39,522 nt of DNA from Bacteroidota bacterium (GCA_003249935.1 QKHT01000170.1:1-39522); one strand, 5' to 3'. Shown: positions 14,736 through 24,486, numbered from the stretch's first letter. The notes: generated by a model from the letters alone, not told the origin. Numbers and translations are program-made.

Positions 14736-15800
14736 CTATAGAATTGTTTTATCTGCTATTTCAATCAATTGATTAACAATCTCATCGGGAGACATTATAC
14801 TTATGGCCCCACCCAATTTTACTGCTTCGCCCGGCATACCCCAAACAAGCGATGTTTCGGCACTCTGAACAATGGTATGTGCGCCGGCATTCCGTAATAA
14901 TCTAAGCTCTTCGGCTCCATCGCGCCCCATTCCTGATAACAAAATGGCAACGGTATTTGCGCCATACACAGTTGCTGCGGTACGAAACAATACCGATACG
15001 GCAGGTCGCAAATTTGCTTCCGGTATACCAGCTTCAGAAGAAACCAATCCGCCATTTTTTAGTACCAAATGACAATCACCTTTTGGCAAATATACAACAC
15101 CACGCTCTATTTTTTCGATTTCACCGGCAATTTTTACAGGCAATGCCGAAAAACCGGACAACCATTGACAGTATCCCTCTGCAAAATGGGTATCGATATG
15201 TTGAACAATAAATACCGGAAGAGAAAAACTAACCGGCAATTGGCTCAATATTGCTTTTACAGCCTGCGGTCCACCGGCCGATGCCCCAATAACAACCACT
15301 TCATAACGCGCCCTTTCTGTACTAAATCCACCCTCATTTTTTGGGGTTGAACCGATTATTTTTGGATTAATTTCAACTTTTTTGCGTCGCACCACTTTTA
15401 CCTCGGCCATAGATTTTAGCATACCGACGTACTTTTTGGCCGTTTGTGCATATTTTTCGTGAGCCGGACCATAGGGCTTTGGCATAATATTTACGGCACC
15501 AGCTTCCAGCACCTTCATCGCCATTTCTATTTCCGAAGGTCTGTAAAAGCTACTTACAATAACAATTGGGGTCGGATTTTCGCACATAATTTTTTGTGTG
15601 GCCACGATGCCGTCCATCAGGGGCATATTCAAATCCATACTTATCACATCCGGCTTCAAACTTTTTACCATATCAATAGCCAACTGACCATTTTCGGCCT
15701 CTCCAACAATTTCAATCCCACTGTCGTCCTGCAAAATATGCCTAAGGAGTTTGAGCGAGACGAAACTGTCTTCTACAATTAAAACCCGTGTTTTTTTCAT
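14736..15800 (-). CDS. cheB: Chemotaxis response regulator / methylesterase CheB
   Basis: CheB removes methyl groups from receptor glutamates, resetting receptor sensitivity when CheA phosphorylates it. The receiver domain has acidic Glu10-Asp11, phospho-acceptor Asp56 (ISMDLNMP) and Lys108. After a linker of about 50 residues, the methylesterase domain shows the Ser-His-Asp triad in GASAGGP (Ser near 173), VQHID and LLSGMGRDGAE. All three residues are present, so it should be active. It lies 16 bases downstream of cheA and 3 bases upstream of the REC-kinase gene. In Wsp-type systems the equivalent is WspF. Confidence 0.95.
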   Translation of the reverse strand: MKKTRVLIVEDSFVSLKLLRHILQDDSGIEIVGEAENGQLAIDMVKSLKPDVISMDLNMPLMDGIVATQKIMCENPTPIVIVSSFYRPSEIEMAMKVLEAGAVNIMPKPYGPAHEKYAQTAKKYVGMLKSMAEVKVVRRKKVEINPKIIGSTPKNEGGFSTERARYEVVVIGASAGGPQAVKAILSQLPVSFSLPVFIVQHIDTHFAEGYCQWLSGFSALPVKIAGEIEKIERGVVYLPKGDCHLVLKNGGLVSSEAGIPEANLRPAVSVLFRTAATVYGANTVAILLSGMGRDGAEELRLLRNAGAHTIVQSAETSLVWGMPGEAVKLGGAISIMSPDEIVNQLIEIADKTIL

Positions 15801-15816
15801 TTTAGCCGTTGTGCTG

Positions 15817-18075
15817 TTAAATTAATCGATTGATCGTTTCAATTAAATTGCCCTTTTCAAAACTGCTTTTAACCAAATACGCATCGGCCCCTGCATCGAG
15901 TCCGCGCCTTTTATCGGCTTCTGTTTCGAGCGCGGTGACCAAAATAAGGGGCAAATGGGCCATAGATGCCGTTTTACGAACCATAGCCGTAAGTTCAAAC
16001 CCATTCATCAGTGGCATTTCAACATCCGAAACAATAAGGTCGTATGTTTTTTCACTTAGCATATCGAAGGCATTACGGCCATTTATGGCAATATCTACCG
16101 TAAATCCCTCAGATTCTAATAATTTTCGCAACATGCTCCGAATGGTAAGCGAATCGTCGACAACCAATAACCGCTTTTCGCTCTTATGCTCAGCAGATGG
16201 TTCATCCGAAGCATTAAACAACTTAACCAAATGCCCGGCCTGCTTTGTAACCAATTCGCCAATATTAAGCACCGGAACCAATGCACCGTTTTTCAGGTAA
16301 GTTACACCTGCTATACCAATAACGCTTTGCAACTGCCGGCCTAAATCTTTTATAATCCCTTCCTGCACTTCAAAAATATCATCAACCAAAATCGCATATC
16401 GGGCCGAACCGGTATCTGCAATGAGTACCGGCATAAGACGAGGACGCTTTTCGACGGTTGCATGGTGTGGAACCTTTAACAAGTTGCTTAAACGCAACAC
16501 ACTGATATACTCGTGGTTGAACCGAATAGTTTCCTGCGATTCAATCATTACAATATCCTCCGGGGTTATATGTTGCGACAAGGCTACTTCGTTTACCGGC
16601 ACCACATAATTGCTGCCTGCTACCGATACCACTACCCCTTTAAAGGTAGAAAGTGATTGTGGAACCGTAATAATAAACTTAGTGCCTTTACCGGGTTCAC
16701 TCTCCACAAATACCGTTCCGCCTAACTTCATCACCTTTTCGGCTACAATACTCATTCCAAGCCCCCGACCCGACAGGTCTGTTACATTTTCCCTGGTCGA
16801 AATGCCCGATGCAAATATTAATTGATGAACCTCCGAAATGGCCATTTCTTTTATTCTCGACGCATTAATAATACCCTTTTCAAGGGCTTTGGCCAACAAT
16901 TTTTCATGGCTGAGGCCCGCGCCATCGTCGGATACAGTGACAGTAATACGCCTCGAAACATCCTGAATTACATGTATTTGTAACAGTCCACTCACATTTT
17001 TACCATTGGCAGCCCGGTCTGCCATCGATTCAATGCCATGATCGACACAATTTCTTATCAAGTGAATAATGGGGTCTTTAAGCTCCTCAACAATTCGCCG
17101 GTCTAATTCGGTTTCGCCGCCTGCAATTTCAACCCGAATCTCTTTGCCCAGTTCGCGCGATAAATCGCGTACCATTTTTGGCACAATTTGCATTACATGC
17201 GAAATGGGTATAAGAAGCAGTGATTTTAAATTAAATAAGAGCTCATCGATAACCCTTGTCGTATTATTTAACAAATCGTCAATATTTTTTTCGAGTCGAA
17301 CCACATCTTCGTAATGGGTACTCATAAAACTGCCTGAAGCCGTTGCTGAAACACCGTTAGAATACTCGGCTTTTTTATACCGTTTTAGTCGTTCCGAAAT
17401 ACCATTAACCGATTCAGAAATAAATTCCTGCGAAAGCTTAATACCAATGAGTTCTTCAGCCTGCTGTAGTATTCCATAGAGTTTTTCGGTAGAAATTCGA
17501 ACCGACCCCTTCTCGGTTACCGGTTCAGGCTTGTTAAACAAGGGCCCTTCGGGGTTTTCAACAACAGGTTCAGGCAAAATAATGGTTTCGGCCTGAACCG
17601 GTAGGACGGCCTGTTCGGTTGGTTTTTGTGCCAAAGCAGGTTCGGCGTTAACGTAATCTGCAAAAAATTGAGGATTGAGCCGTATCGTTTCGATGGTTTT
17701 GAGCAAAAATGCAAATTGCGAAGGTTTTGAAAATGATTGATTTCCAACCTGTGTAAGCAATAGCCGCAACATATCCGAAGCCTTGTGCAATTCGTCGAAC
17801 ATTGTTGGCGACAATTTAAGTCTACCCGCCTTCACCTCGCCAAACACGCTTTCGAGGTTCATACATAATTGTTCAATATCGTGCAAATCGACGGCACGTG
17901 CGGCTCCTTTCAGGCTGTGCATTTCACGAAATACCATTTCCACAACCGACTGATCATCGGCAGAAGCAGGTGGCTTTTCGAGTTCGAGCAAACCAGTTTC
18001 AATATTTTCGAGATGCTCAGCAGCCTCAAGTTTAAAATCCTCTAAAAGCTCCAGAAAAAACGCGTCGTTATCCAT
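15817..18075 (-). CDS. cheA: CheA-type histidine kinase with C-terminal receiver
   Basis: A 752-residue hybrid kinase, longer than classical CheA because a receiver is fused at the end. Order: HPt domain with His53 (HSLKGAARA); a Pro/Glu-rich linker about 120-190 with no recognisable P2 domain; dimerisation and ATPase region with the N box HLIRNCVDHGIES, G1 DDGAGL and G2 GRGLGMSIV; a CheW-like domain about 480-610; and a receiver about 640-752 with phospho-acceptor near residue 683 (IVSDVEMP) and Lys in YLVKSS. The same CheA-REC layout is found in WspE and FrzE. The fused receiver probably acts as a phosphate sink or relay. It sits between the receptor and cheB genes with gaps of 13 and 16 bases. 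Confidence 0.95.
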   Translation of the reverse strand: MDNDAFFLELLEDFKLEAAEHLENIETGLLELEKPPASADDQSVVEMVFREMHSLKGAARAVDLHDIEQLCMNLESVFGEVKAGRLKLSPTMFDELHKASDMLRLLLTQVGNQSFSKPSQFAFLLKTIETIRLNPQFFADYVNAEPALAQKPTEQAVLPVQAETIILPEPVVENPEGPLFNKPEPVTEKGSVRISTEKLYGILQQAEELIGIKLSQEFISESVNGISERLKRYKKAEYSNGVSATASGSFMSTHYEDVVRLEKNIDDLLNNTTRVIDELLFNLKSLLLIPISHVMQIVPKMVRDLSRELGKEIRVEIAGGETELDRRIVEELKDPIIHLIRNCVDHGIESMADRAANGKNVSGLLQIHVIQDVSRRITVTVSDDGAGLSHEKLLAKALEKGIINASRIKEMAISEVHQLIFASGISTRENVTDLSGRGLGMSIVAEKVMKLGGTVFVESEPGKGTKFIITVPQSLSTFKGVVVSVAGSNYVVPVNEVALSQHITPEDIVMIESQETIRFNHEYISVLRLSNLLKVPHHATVEKRPRLMPVLIADTGSARYAILVDDIFEVQEGIIKDLGRQLQSVIGIAGVTYLKNGALVPVLNIGELVTKQAGHLVKLFNASDEPSAEHKSEKRLLVVDDSLTIRSMLRKLLESEGFTVDIAINGRNAFDMLSEKTYDLIVSDVEMPLMNGFELTAMVRKTASMAHLPLILVTALETEADKRRGLDAGADAYLVKSSFEKGNLIETINRLI

Positions 18076-18088
18076 GTTTTTCCTTTAT

Positions 18089-19564
18089 CTATAAATTAAA
18101 CCGATCCACCAACTCTTTTAGCTTCTGACCGAGATTTTTCATATCGTTTACCGCTTCACGCGTTTGCTTCATGCCTACAACATTTTGCTCACTGGCCTGC
18201 CGGATGTTTTCCATCGCCGGCACAATCTGGTCCATACCGGCTATTTGTTGCTGGCTCGATGAGTTAATTTGTATCGACGAATTAAATGTTTCATCCACAT
18301 TTTGCGCCAAAAGTTCAATTGCTTCGCCACTCTGCTCGCTCAGTTTTCGCCCGGTTGCTACCGTTTCGCCACCTTGCTTGGTTACCAAAACAGTTTGATT
18401 AATCAGCTTTTGTATTTCGCTCAAAATTTCTTTAACCTGAATGGTAGCTTTTTTAGACTGTTCAGATAATCGCCTGATTTCCTGAGCTACCACTGCAAAT
18501 CCACGACCATGTTCGCCGGCCTTTGCTGCTTCTATTGCAGCATTTACTGCCAACAAATTCGACTGATCGGCAATATCGGCAACCGTGGCAGTGATGTCAC
18601 TAACCGATTGGTTTTGCTCCGAAAGTTTAACAACAGTTTCGGCAATAACCTTCATTTGTTCATCAATTTTTTGTATCGCCTCAATGACATTGGCCACCGA
18701 TTCTTTGCCGGCCTCAACCGAATCCGATGCACGTTGAGAACTTAACATTAGTGTTTGCGCCTTTTGTCCGGCAACCAACGATGTTTGCCTTACCTCCTCG
18801 AGCGTGGTGGTGGTTTCGTTAATGGAGGTAGAGGTTTCGGTAGCACCGGTAGCGATTTCGGTTACAGTACTCAAAATTTCGGCTACGGAACTTCCCAAAA
18901 CATTTATGCCTTCGCGAACTTCATGCGTGGCATTTTTTATGAGTTTTATGATATCGCGAATGAGGAAAAATGCAATAATTACAATCAATACACCCAAAAC
19001 AGATAGTACCGACAGGGATACAGTGGTTGTTTTTGTTGCCTGTTGCCGTATTTCGCCGGCTTTTGCAGCCAGTGCTTGTTGCAACACCAACACAACTGAT
19101 ACACTATTATCGTAAATCTGATTCCACTTTTCGAGTGAAATATTCTCTTTTGGATTTCGATTTCGCAGCAACTGTGTCACCAGCTCCGTTTCAGAATCGA
19201 GACCGGCATACAAGCTATTCAATCTGTCCACTTCAGTCTTAAACCCTTCTACAATATCCACCTTTTCACAAAACAATTTGTAGCTTGCTTCCAATGCGGC
19301 CTTTTTATCGTTTAATGTATTGGGCTGAACCAATTGGGGCTGAATAGCCGAATGATTAATAGCCGCTGACAATCCAAGGTGAGCGTTATTGTAGTCATTA
19401 AGGCTAATTAATGCACCGGTTGCCTCGGCATACCGCTGTTGCGCCTTCGAAATGCTCGACACACTAATCCAAAGCACAATCAAACAAACAATTACACCAA
19501 ATATGATGAACGAAAATCCAAAGAAAATCTTTGTTCGGGGCGAAAACTTAAACTTTGATTCCAT
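18089..19564 (-). CDS. Methyl-accepting chemotaxis protein
   Basis: A 491-residue membrane receptor. A transmembrane helix lies at about 12-35 and a second at about 180-202, enclosing a mostly helical periplasmic sensor of about 145 residues that could be a four-helix bundle. The cytoplasmic part begins with a short, poorly conserved HAMP-like stretch, then helices rich in Thr/Ser/Glu that resemble methylation sites ([18 protein letters not shown]). The signalling tip is highly conserved ([32 protein letters not shown]). No CheR-tethering pentapeptide is at the C terminus. It is the only receptor in the cluster and would be the dedicated input of this pathway. The ligand is unknown. Confidence 0.94.
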   Translation of the reverse strand: MESKFKFSPRTKIFFGFSFIIFGVIVCLIVLWISVSSISKAQQRYAEATGALISLNDYNNAHLGLSAAINHSAIQPQLVQPNTLNDKKAALEASYKLFCEKVDIVEGFKTEVDRLNSLYAGLDSETELVTQLLRNRNPKENISLEKWNQIYDNSVSVVLVLQQALAAKAGEIRQQATKTTTVSLSVLSVLGVLIVIIAFFLIRDIIKLIKNATHEVREGINVLGSSVAEILSTVTEIATGATETSTSINETTTTLEEVRQTSLVAGQKAQTLMLSSQRASDSVEAGKESVANVIEAIQKIDEQMKVIAETVVKLSEQNQSVSDITATVADIADQSNLLAVNAAIEAAKAGEHGRGFAVVAQEIRRLSEQSKKATIQVKEILSEIQKLINQTVLVTKQGGETVATGRKLSEQSGEAIELLAQNVDETFNSSIQINSSSQQQIAGMDQIVPAMENIRQASEQNVVGMKQTREAVNDMKNLGQKLKELVDRFNL

Positions 19565-19567
19565 ATA

Positions 19568-20089
19568 TTACAATTTTGTTTTTTTTTGATTTACAATTAC
19601 AGCGGTACTATTTAACAATTTCTCTACATCGAGCAATATCATACCATGGTCGGTTACCCCTTTTGCATAAGCATTCGATACAGTGGGCGGTAAAGGCTTA
19701 AAAGTTTCATTCGACACGGTATAACTACCCAAAATGCCATTTGTTAAAATCCCAAACTCCATTGCCGGGGTGCATAAAACAATCACCTTATCAGCCTCTT
19801 TCAACCCCTTTTGTTTTAAATTTAAAAACAACCGGATATTAATGACCGAAATTACTCTTCCTCCAAAATTTATTACGCCCATCACAAAATCGGGCGTACC
19901 GGGGATGAGGGTAATTTCTTTAAGTGTAATTACCTGGCAAACAAACCGATTATCAATCAAATACTTATCCGGAAAAATGGCAAATTCAATAACATCAGTT
20001 GATCCTGCATCATCGAGCAGTGGTACAATACGCGGCCTTGCCAGTGCGATTGCCCGTTCGTCCAGAATTTCTCTTTCCGATTTAATCAT
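19568..20089 (-). CDS. cheW: CheW-like coupling protein (first copy)
   Basis: A 173-residue scaffold protein linking receptor and CheA. The CheW beta-barrel pattern is clear: FPDKYLIDNRFVCQVITLKE, then PDFVMGVINFGGRVISVINIRLFL, which is the family's strongest block, followed by FGILTNGILGSYTVSNE. An N-terminal extension of about 35 residues (DERAIALARPR) is typical of some Bacteroidota CheW proteins. It lies directly upstream of the receptor gene (3-base gap), so it is transcribed just before its main partner. One of two CheW proteins in the cluster, corresponding to the WspB/WspD pair. Confidence 0.92.
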   Translation of the reverse strand: MIKSEREILDERAIALARPRIVPLLDDAGSTDVIEFAIFPDKYLIDNRFVCQVITLKEITLIPGTPDFVMGVINFGGRVISVINIRLFLNLKQKGLKEADKVIVLCTPAMEFGILTNGILGSYTVSNETFKPLPPTVSNAYAKGVTDHGMILLDVEKLLNSTAVIVNQKKTKL

Positions 20090-20142
20090 GCTTCCGACAT
20101 TTTTTTTAAAATTACAACTTTAATCATATAATCTACTGTTTT

Positions 20143-21615
20143 TCAAACCAATAATTCGATAAAATGCATAATCATATTTCGCAAATCACCCCTTGTCATG
20201 CCTTCGGCATCATCCACAAAGTCTATGTTAATGCCACTATCAATTAAATTTATAGCATTACCAAAATATTTCAATGCACGGCTGCTATTGTTTTGTTCTA
20301 CGGCTAAGTGCCCCAACGAAATGTACGAAAGCACATGGGTTCCATCTAAATAAACCGCCTTTTTAAGTACTTTCGAAGCCATCTCCAATTCGCCCTGTTC
20401 GAGCAGGTAAGTGCCATATACATATAAAAACCGGGCATTCACATTTTGTCGTTTCAAAACTTGATCGGCCCAAATAACGGTATCCGACACAACCCCCAAC
20501 TGAATATAACACTGCAAACAAATCGTATAAACTGCCATATCGGCCGGGTCGTTATTTACCCAACCATTAATCATACGAACAATCTGCTCATATTGGCCCG
20601 ATCGATACATCCCAACCACCTCCGAAACGGTTAAGCTGGGTGCATCGTCTTTTTCTGTTTTTTCTGTTTTTTTCGGTTGAACCGGTGGCTCGGCCCTGCG
20701 TTTAATCACTTTTGGCATTGGCAGATGTGTCGGGCCATTCTCTATTCGGTGTGCATTCACAGCCGCCTGCTTTTGCAGGTTGGTTTTATGGTAAAAAATA
20801 TTTGAACCAAAATAAAACTTTTTAAAATCGGGGAAGTAAGCTTCATTAAGTTCCGTCTGGCTGGGTATTAACCATCCTTCGGATGAAAGACAATTATAAA
20901 ACTTTCGGGTAATGGCATTTATAGTTGGTTTTTCGAAATATATCAGCACATTACGACAAAAGATCACATCCACGTTCTGCACCGGAATATGATCCAGAGT
21001 ATACGGATCCGCAACCAGATTCAGGTATTCGAACGTTACAAATTTGCGAACTTTGGGTATAAGTTCCCACAATTTGGCCATGGGCACAAAGTATTTGGCT
21101 CTTGTACTATCCGGTGTTTCGCGAAAAGACCATGCCGAATAAATTGCACTCCGTGCTTTATTCAGCACCCGCTCACTAATATCAGTTGCCAATAATTTAA
21201 TCCGGCCGCATTCACTCTCCGAAAAATTATCGAAGAGCGTCATTGCAATCGAATAAGGCTCCTCGCCCGAGCTGCATCCGGCACACCAGATGGTAATTTG
21301 CTTTTTACCGGATAATAATTCCGGTACAATTTTTTCGACCAAAAGATCGAGAGCCATCCTTTCGCGAAAAAAATACGTTTCATTTACTGTTAAATGTGTC
21401 GACAATACCTTGAGCTCGGATTCCGATAAACCGCTTTGGTTCAGCCAATCCAAAACTAAGGGTAACGTTTCGCTTCTATTCAGCTCTTTCGCAGCCTCCG
21501 TAACACCACGCGCCAAATCGCCAAAACGATTTTCGGTAAAATGTAATCCGAGCAGTGCTTTTATTCGCAAAGCAATCTTGCTGATTATTAGTAATTCCTC
21601 AGCATTTAATTGCAT
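20143..21615 (-). CDS. cheR: Receptor methyltransferase CheR with TPR-like C-terminal region
   Basis: CheR methylates receptor glutamates with S-adenosylmethionine. The 490 residues contain the helical N-terminal domain, FFRERMALDLL, the SAM-binding block IWCAGCSSGEEPYSIAM, and DVIFCRNVLIYF. From about residue 340 onward the protein is helical and repeat-like (VYTICLQCYIQLG, ARFLYVYGTYLLEQGELEMA, VLSYISLGHLAVEQNNSSRALKYF with breaks), read as tetratricopeptide repeats. CheR fused to TPRs is typical of WspC and FrzF and not of flagellar CheR. Its ATG overlaps the end of the preceding CheW gene by 10 bases. Confidence 0.93.
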   Translation of the reverse strand: MQLNAEELLIISKIALRIKALLGLHFTENRFGDLARGVTEAAKELNRSETLPLVLDWLNQSGLSESELKVLSTHLTVNETYFFRERMALDLLVEKIVPELLSGKKQITIWCAGCSSGEEPYSIAMTLFDNFSESECGRIKLLATDISERVLNKARSAIYSAWSFRETPDSTRAKYFVPMAKLWELIPKVRKFVTFEYLNLVADPYTLDHIPVQNVDVIFCRNVLIYFEKPTINAITRKFYNCLSSEGWLIPSQTELNEAYFPDFKKFYFGSNIFYHKTNLQKQAAVNAHRIENGPTHLPMPKVIKRRAEPPVQPKKTEKTEKDDAPSLTVSEVVGMYRSGQYEQIVRMINGWVNNDPADMAVYTICLQCYIQLGVVSDTVIWADQVLKRQNVNARFLYVYGTYLLEQGELEMASKVLKKAVYLDGTHVLSYISLGHLAVEQNNSSRALKYFGNAINLIDSGINIDFVDDAEGMTRGDLRNMIMHFIELLV

Positions 21616-22094
21616 TCGGATGGAGTATTATAAAGCAATTCGGCCAATTGCGCTTCGTCAACCGTATTTATCAGGGTATCGGCATCGCATATAAAAACCA
21701 ATGATTCATCGGAACCATACACCGTATACCTTTCGACACCTGTGGTGTTCTGCTGCAATTTTGCCCGGGAAAATTCATAAAGCTTAAAGGGAACACTTTC
21801 ATTTGAGTCAACTATTTGGTTAGCAATAAGTGCCAATTTGCCCTTTGAGGTATTTACAATGATCAACCTGCTATCCAACCCATAGTCCGAAGATGGTAAT
21901 CCGAATTTTTTACTCAAATCAATCGCAATAATACGCTCACCTTCATAATTTATTACACCGGCAATTATACTTTCGCCATGTAACAATGGCGTTATACTCA
22001 CCGCACGCACCACACGTTCTATAACCGACAATTCAATAGCAAACAACCGGTTCGACACAAGAAAATGCAGCAATAATATGTTTACATTATCCAT
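21606..22094 (-). CDS. CheW-like coupling protein (second copy)
   Basis: A 162-residue CheW-fold protein and the first gene of the chemosensory operon. The characteristic segment is IIAGVINYEGERIIAIDLSK, preceded by FAIELSVIERVVRA and followed by KLALIANQIVDSNESV. It has little beyond the fold in common with the other CheW of the cluster. In Wsp-type clusters two CheW proteins flank the CheR gene in the same way. The transcript presumably starts in the AT-rich region above 22094, where ACTTTG near 22153 is the only faintly promoter-like element I can see. Confidence 0.88.
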   Translation of the reverse strand: MDNVNILLLHFLVSNRLFAIELSVIERVVRAVSITPLLHGESIIAGVINYEGERIIAIDLSKKFGLPSSDYGLDSRLIIVNTSKGKLALIANQIVDSNESVPFKLYEFSRAKLQQNTTGVERYTVYGSDESLVFICDADTLINTVDEAQLAELLYNTPSECN

Positions 22095-22412
22095 TGTAGT
22101 ATCTTAAGTTCTATTCTTTTGCAACTAACATCTTTCATATTAATTCAAAGTAAATTTAATGAATCAATGAATCTAACCAATGTTAATTAAAAGTAACTAC
22201 AAATTTATAAAATTAATTCTATTAACAAATAATTAAAACTTAAATTTCAATGATTACACAGTATTTTAATGACAATAGATCGTTAGATTTTCGATGTTCG
22301 ATATACGACAAAATTTAACAAGCTCAGAAGCAACAACTTACAAAAATTAACAACATTATATAATATCCAATAAATCAATGCATTACAAATATTTACCGAA
22401 CTATTGAATGAA
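22095..22412. other. AT-rich spacer upstream of the chemosensory operon
   Basis: About 320 bases of AT-rich DNA between the chemosensory operon and the terminator of the DUF4395 gene; both neighbours read leftwards. It should hold the promoter of the chemosensory operon. I find no RNA gene. A 22-codon frame at 22250-22318 has no support as a gene. Confidence 0.6.
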
Positions 22413-22453
22413 AAAAGCCGCAAAATATGCTGAAAAGATATTTTGCGGCTTTT
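22413..22453 (-). terminator. Terminator of the DUF4395 gene
   Basis: A perfect 16-base-pair stem (AAAAGCCGCAAAATAT / ATATTTTGCGGCTTTT) with a 9-base loop, about 20 bases past the DUF4395 stop. A T-run follows on the minus strand. Confidence 0.92.
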
Positions 22454-22472
22454 GTTTTAAAAAAGATACGAC

Positions 22473-22925
22473 TTAGATTTCGAACATAACCGGTTCTTTT
22501 GTTTTTTTGCGTATAAAAGGATAAATATAACAAGCCATACAAAAACCAGTCGATGCCTCGAGAAAGGCAAAAAATGTGAGTACAATACCCGCAGAACAGG
22601 TTATTACCGGTTCAGCCAAATAAAGGCCGATTGCGCAAATTAACATTAAAAATGCCCCGATTTGTGCCGCAAAAATTTTTGGTCCGGCATTAACAATCTT
22701 CTTGCGGGGAATAAACTCTTCGGCAATCGCCCTTCCGAGCAAACCGATAATGCTGTACCTGGCACTACCAAATCCACGAATTACAAAATCGAGAAATAAA
22801 TAGGCAAGTACAGGCCACGAACCTGTAATAAAGTAAATTGAAAACAATAGAACTACTTCGGCAGCTACAATTCTGGCGGCATGCTCATTAATTCGCTTCG
22901 ACGATATGGGACAAATTTGTTGCAT
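22473..22925 (-). CDS. DUF4395 family membrane protein
   Basis: A 150-residue inner-membrane protein of unknown function. It starts with the family's conserved Cys-Pro motif (ICPISSKRINEHAAR), then a hydrophobic pair at about 18-55, a conserved LDFVIRGFGSARYSIIG loop, PKIFAAQIG, and two further hydrophobic stretches at about 85-130. It ends with FLEASTGFCMACYIYPF, including the paired cysteines typical of the family. Four transmembrane helices are likely. Relatives often sit near thioredoxin-like or sulfur-handling genes, but nothing of that kind is adjacent here. It is a single-gene unit with its own strong terminator and is divergent from citrate synthase. Confidence 0.85.
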   Translation of the reverse strand: MQQICPISSKRINEHAARIVAAEVVLLFSIYFITGSWPVLAYLFLDFVIRGFGSARYSIIGLLGRAIAEEFIPRKKIVNAGPKIFAAQIGAFLMLICAIGLYLAEPVITCSAGIVLTFFAFLEASTGFCMACYIYPFIRKKTKEPVMFEI

Positions 22926-23105
22926 TCTGTTTTGTGTTTTTATTAAGTCTAAACAACAATTGATGCGAAATGTTGTAAATTCAAATAAATTAACACTTTT
23001 GGCAAATAGTGATTAAACAAAACAGTCGAAATTGAGTTATTGAAGTAATTGGGTTAGTGAACGGAGAATAAATTAACGATTAATATTTTAAATCCATTTT
23101 TTGCT

Positions 23106-24422
23106 ATGGAAGAGATTAAAAAGAAATTGCATGCCAAAGGGCTGGAACGCCATGAAATGCTCAAAAAACTAATTAAGGATCATGGTGATGTGGTTTTGCA
23201 GCAAACTACAATCGATATGGTACTTTCGGGGCAAAAAAGCATTGTTGCCCTGTTAACCGACACCTCGAAACTGGATCCCGAAGAAGGCATCCGGTTCAAA
23301 GGATTTTCGATTCCGGAGTTACAACAAAAACTGCCCCGTTTGCATCCCGAAGGTGAGCCACTTCCCGAAGGATTGTTTTATTTGATGCTGATGGGCGAAA
23401 TTCCTTCGCATGCCGAGGTAAAAACAATAAGCTATGATTTGGCCCGCCGCGCACACCATATTCCACAATATGTATTCGATGTAATCGACGCTGTGCCCAA
23501 AGATGCACATCCAATGATACAGCTCAATACCGCAATATTGGCAATGTCTACCCAATCGCATTTCCGTAAAGCTTACGAAGAGGGAATGGATAAAAAAGAC
23601 TTTTGGGAGCCAATGTTCGAAGGTGTAATGGACCTTATAGCCCGTTTGCCGGTTATTGCCGCATATATTTATCGCAGAGTATTTCACAGAGGACAATATA
23701 TTGACATCAATCCAAGCCTCGATTGGGCCGGAAATTTGGCCTATATGATGGGATATGATACCGATGCCGTAAAACGGCTGATGCGTTTGTACATGGTTAT
23801 TCATGCCGACCACGAAGGAGGAAACGTATCGGCACATGCCACTCACCTTGTTGGTTCAGCACTCTCTAATCCATATTATTCGTTTGCCGCAGGAATGAAT
23901 GGGTTGGCAGGTCCGTTGCATGGCATGGCAAACCAGGAAGTGATGCACTGGATTGATAAGCTCTTGCTATTCAGCGAATCTTGCTGTCCGACAAAAGATC
24001 AGATTAAAGAGTTTGCGCTCAAAACGATTTCGGATGGACAGGTTATACCGGGATACGGTCATGCCGTACTGCGTAAAACCGACCCACGATTCACGGTTCA
24101 ACTCGAATTTGCCAACAAATATGTTCCCGATGCCCCCTACATAAAAGTTGTTCGCGATATTTACGAAGTAATGCCGGGATTTCTCGACGATTTGGGCAAA
24201 GTAAAAAACCCATATCCAAATGTGGATGCCATTTCGGGCGCATTGCTTACCAGCTTTGGCATTACAGAGCATCCGATTTATACGGTTCTTTTCGGCGTTT
24301 CGCGTTCAATGGGTGTATTATCGTCGCTCATTTGGGATCGTTTGTATCAGTTGCCACTCGAACGACCAAGTTCGCAACCACTCGAATGGTTTATGAAAAA
24401 AGCAGGAATGGATATTAAATAG
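23106..24422 (+). CDS. gltA: Citrate synthase, mitochondrial-like type
   Basis: Condenses acetyl-CoA and oxaloacetate to citrate, the entry step of the TCA cycle, in the cytoplasm. At 438 residues, with the eukaryote-like long N terminus, it resembles mitochondrial enzymes more than the E. coli GltA type. Catalytic positions are visible: the first His in GPLHGMANQE, the second in PGYGHAVLRKTDPR, and the Asp in PNVDAISGALL. The segments HADHEGGNVSAHATHLVGSALS and SFAAGMNGLAG are also strongly conserved. The start ATG at 23106 follows an AT-rich leader. It is monocistronic, ending at a clear terminator. Confidence 0.95.
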   Translation: MEEIKKKLHAKGLERHEMLKKLIKDHGDVVLQQTTIDMVLSGQKSIVALLTDTSKLDPEEGIRFKGFSIPELQQKLPRLHPEGEPLPEGLFYLMLMGEIPSHAEVKTISYDLARRAHHIPQYVFDVIDAVPKDAHPMIQLNTAILAMSTQSHFRKAYEEGMDKKDFWEPMFEGVMDLIARLPVIAAYIYRRVFHRGQYIDINPSLDWAGNLAYMMGYDTDAVKRLMRLYMVIHADHEGGNVSAHATHLVGSALSNPYYSFAAGMNGLAGPLHGMANQEVMHWIDKLLLFSESCCPTKDQIKEFALKTISDGQVIPGYGHAVLRKTDPRFTVQLEFANKYVPDAPYIKVVRDIYEVMPGFLDDLGKVKNPYPNVDAISGALLTSFGITEHPIYTVLFGVSRSMGVLSSLIWDRLYQLPLERPSSQPLEWFMKKAGMDIK

Positions 24423-24427
24423 CTTTT

Positions 24428-24436
24428 GGTTGAACC
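24428..24436. repeat. GGTTSAACC motif copy in a spacer
   Basis: GGTTGAACC lies 6 bases after the citrate synthase stop, outside any gene. It is one of at least 15 exact GGTTSAACC copies in the window. It is not part of the terminator stem that follows. Confidence 0.5.
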
Positions 24437-24453
24437 AAATACGATAATATTGG

Positions 24454-24486
24454 AGGGCTTCGGAATTTTTCCGGAGCCTTTTTTAT
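24454..24486 (+). terminator. Terminator of citrate synthase gene
   Basis: Stem AGGGCTTCGG / CCGGAGCCTT (10 pairs including two G-T pairs), 7-base loop, followed by a T-run. Confidence 0.88.

Noticed and set aside
13473-22094. Chemosensory cluster as flagellar chemotaxis
   Set aside because: No CheY, CheZ, CheD or flagellar gene is present, and the CheR-TPR and CheA-REC fusions point to a non-flagellar, Wsp-like class.
22250-22318. 22-codon open frame in the spacer above the chemosensory operon
   Set aside because: Such short frames are expected by chance in AT-rich DNA; no recognisable product or strong start signal.
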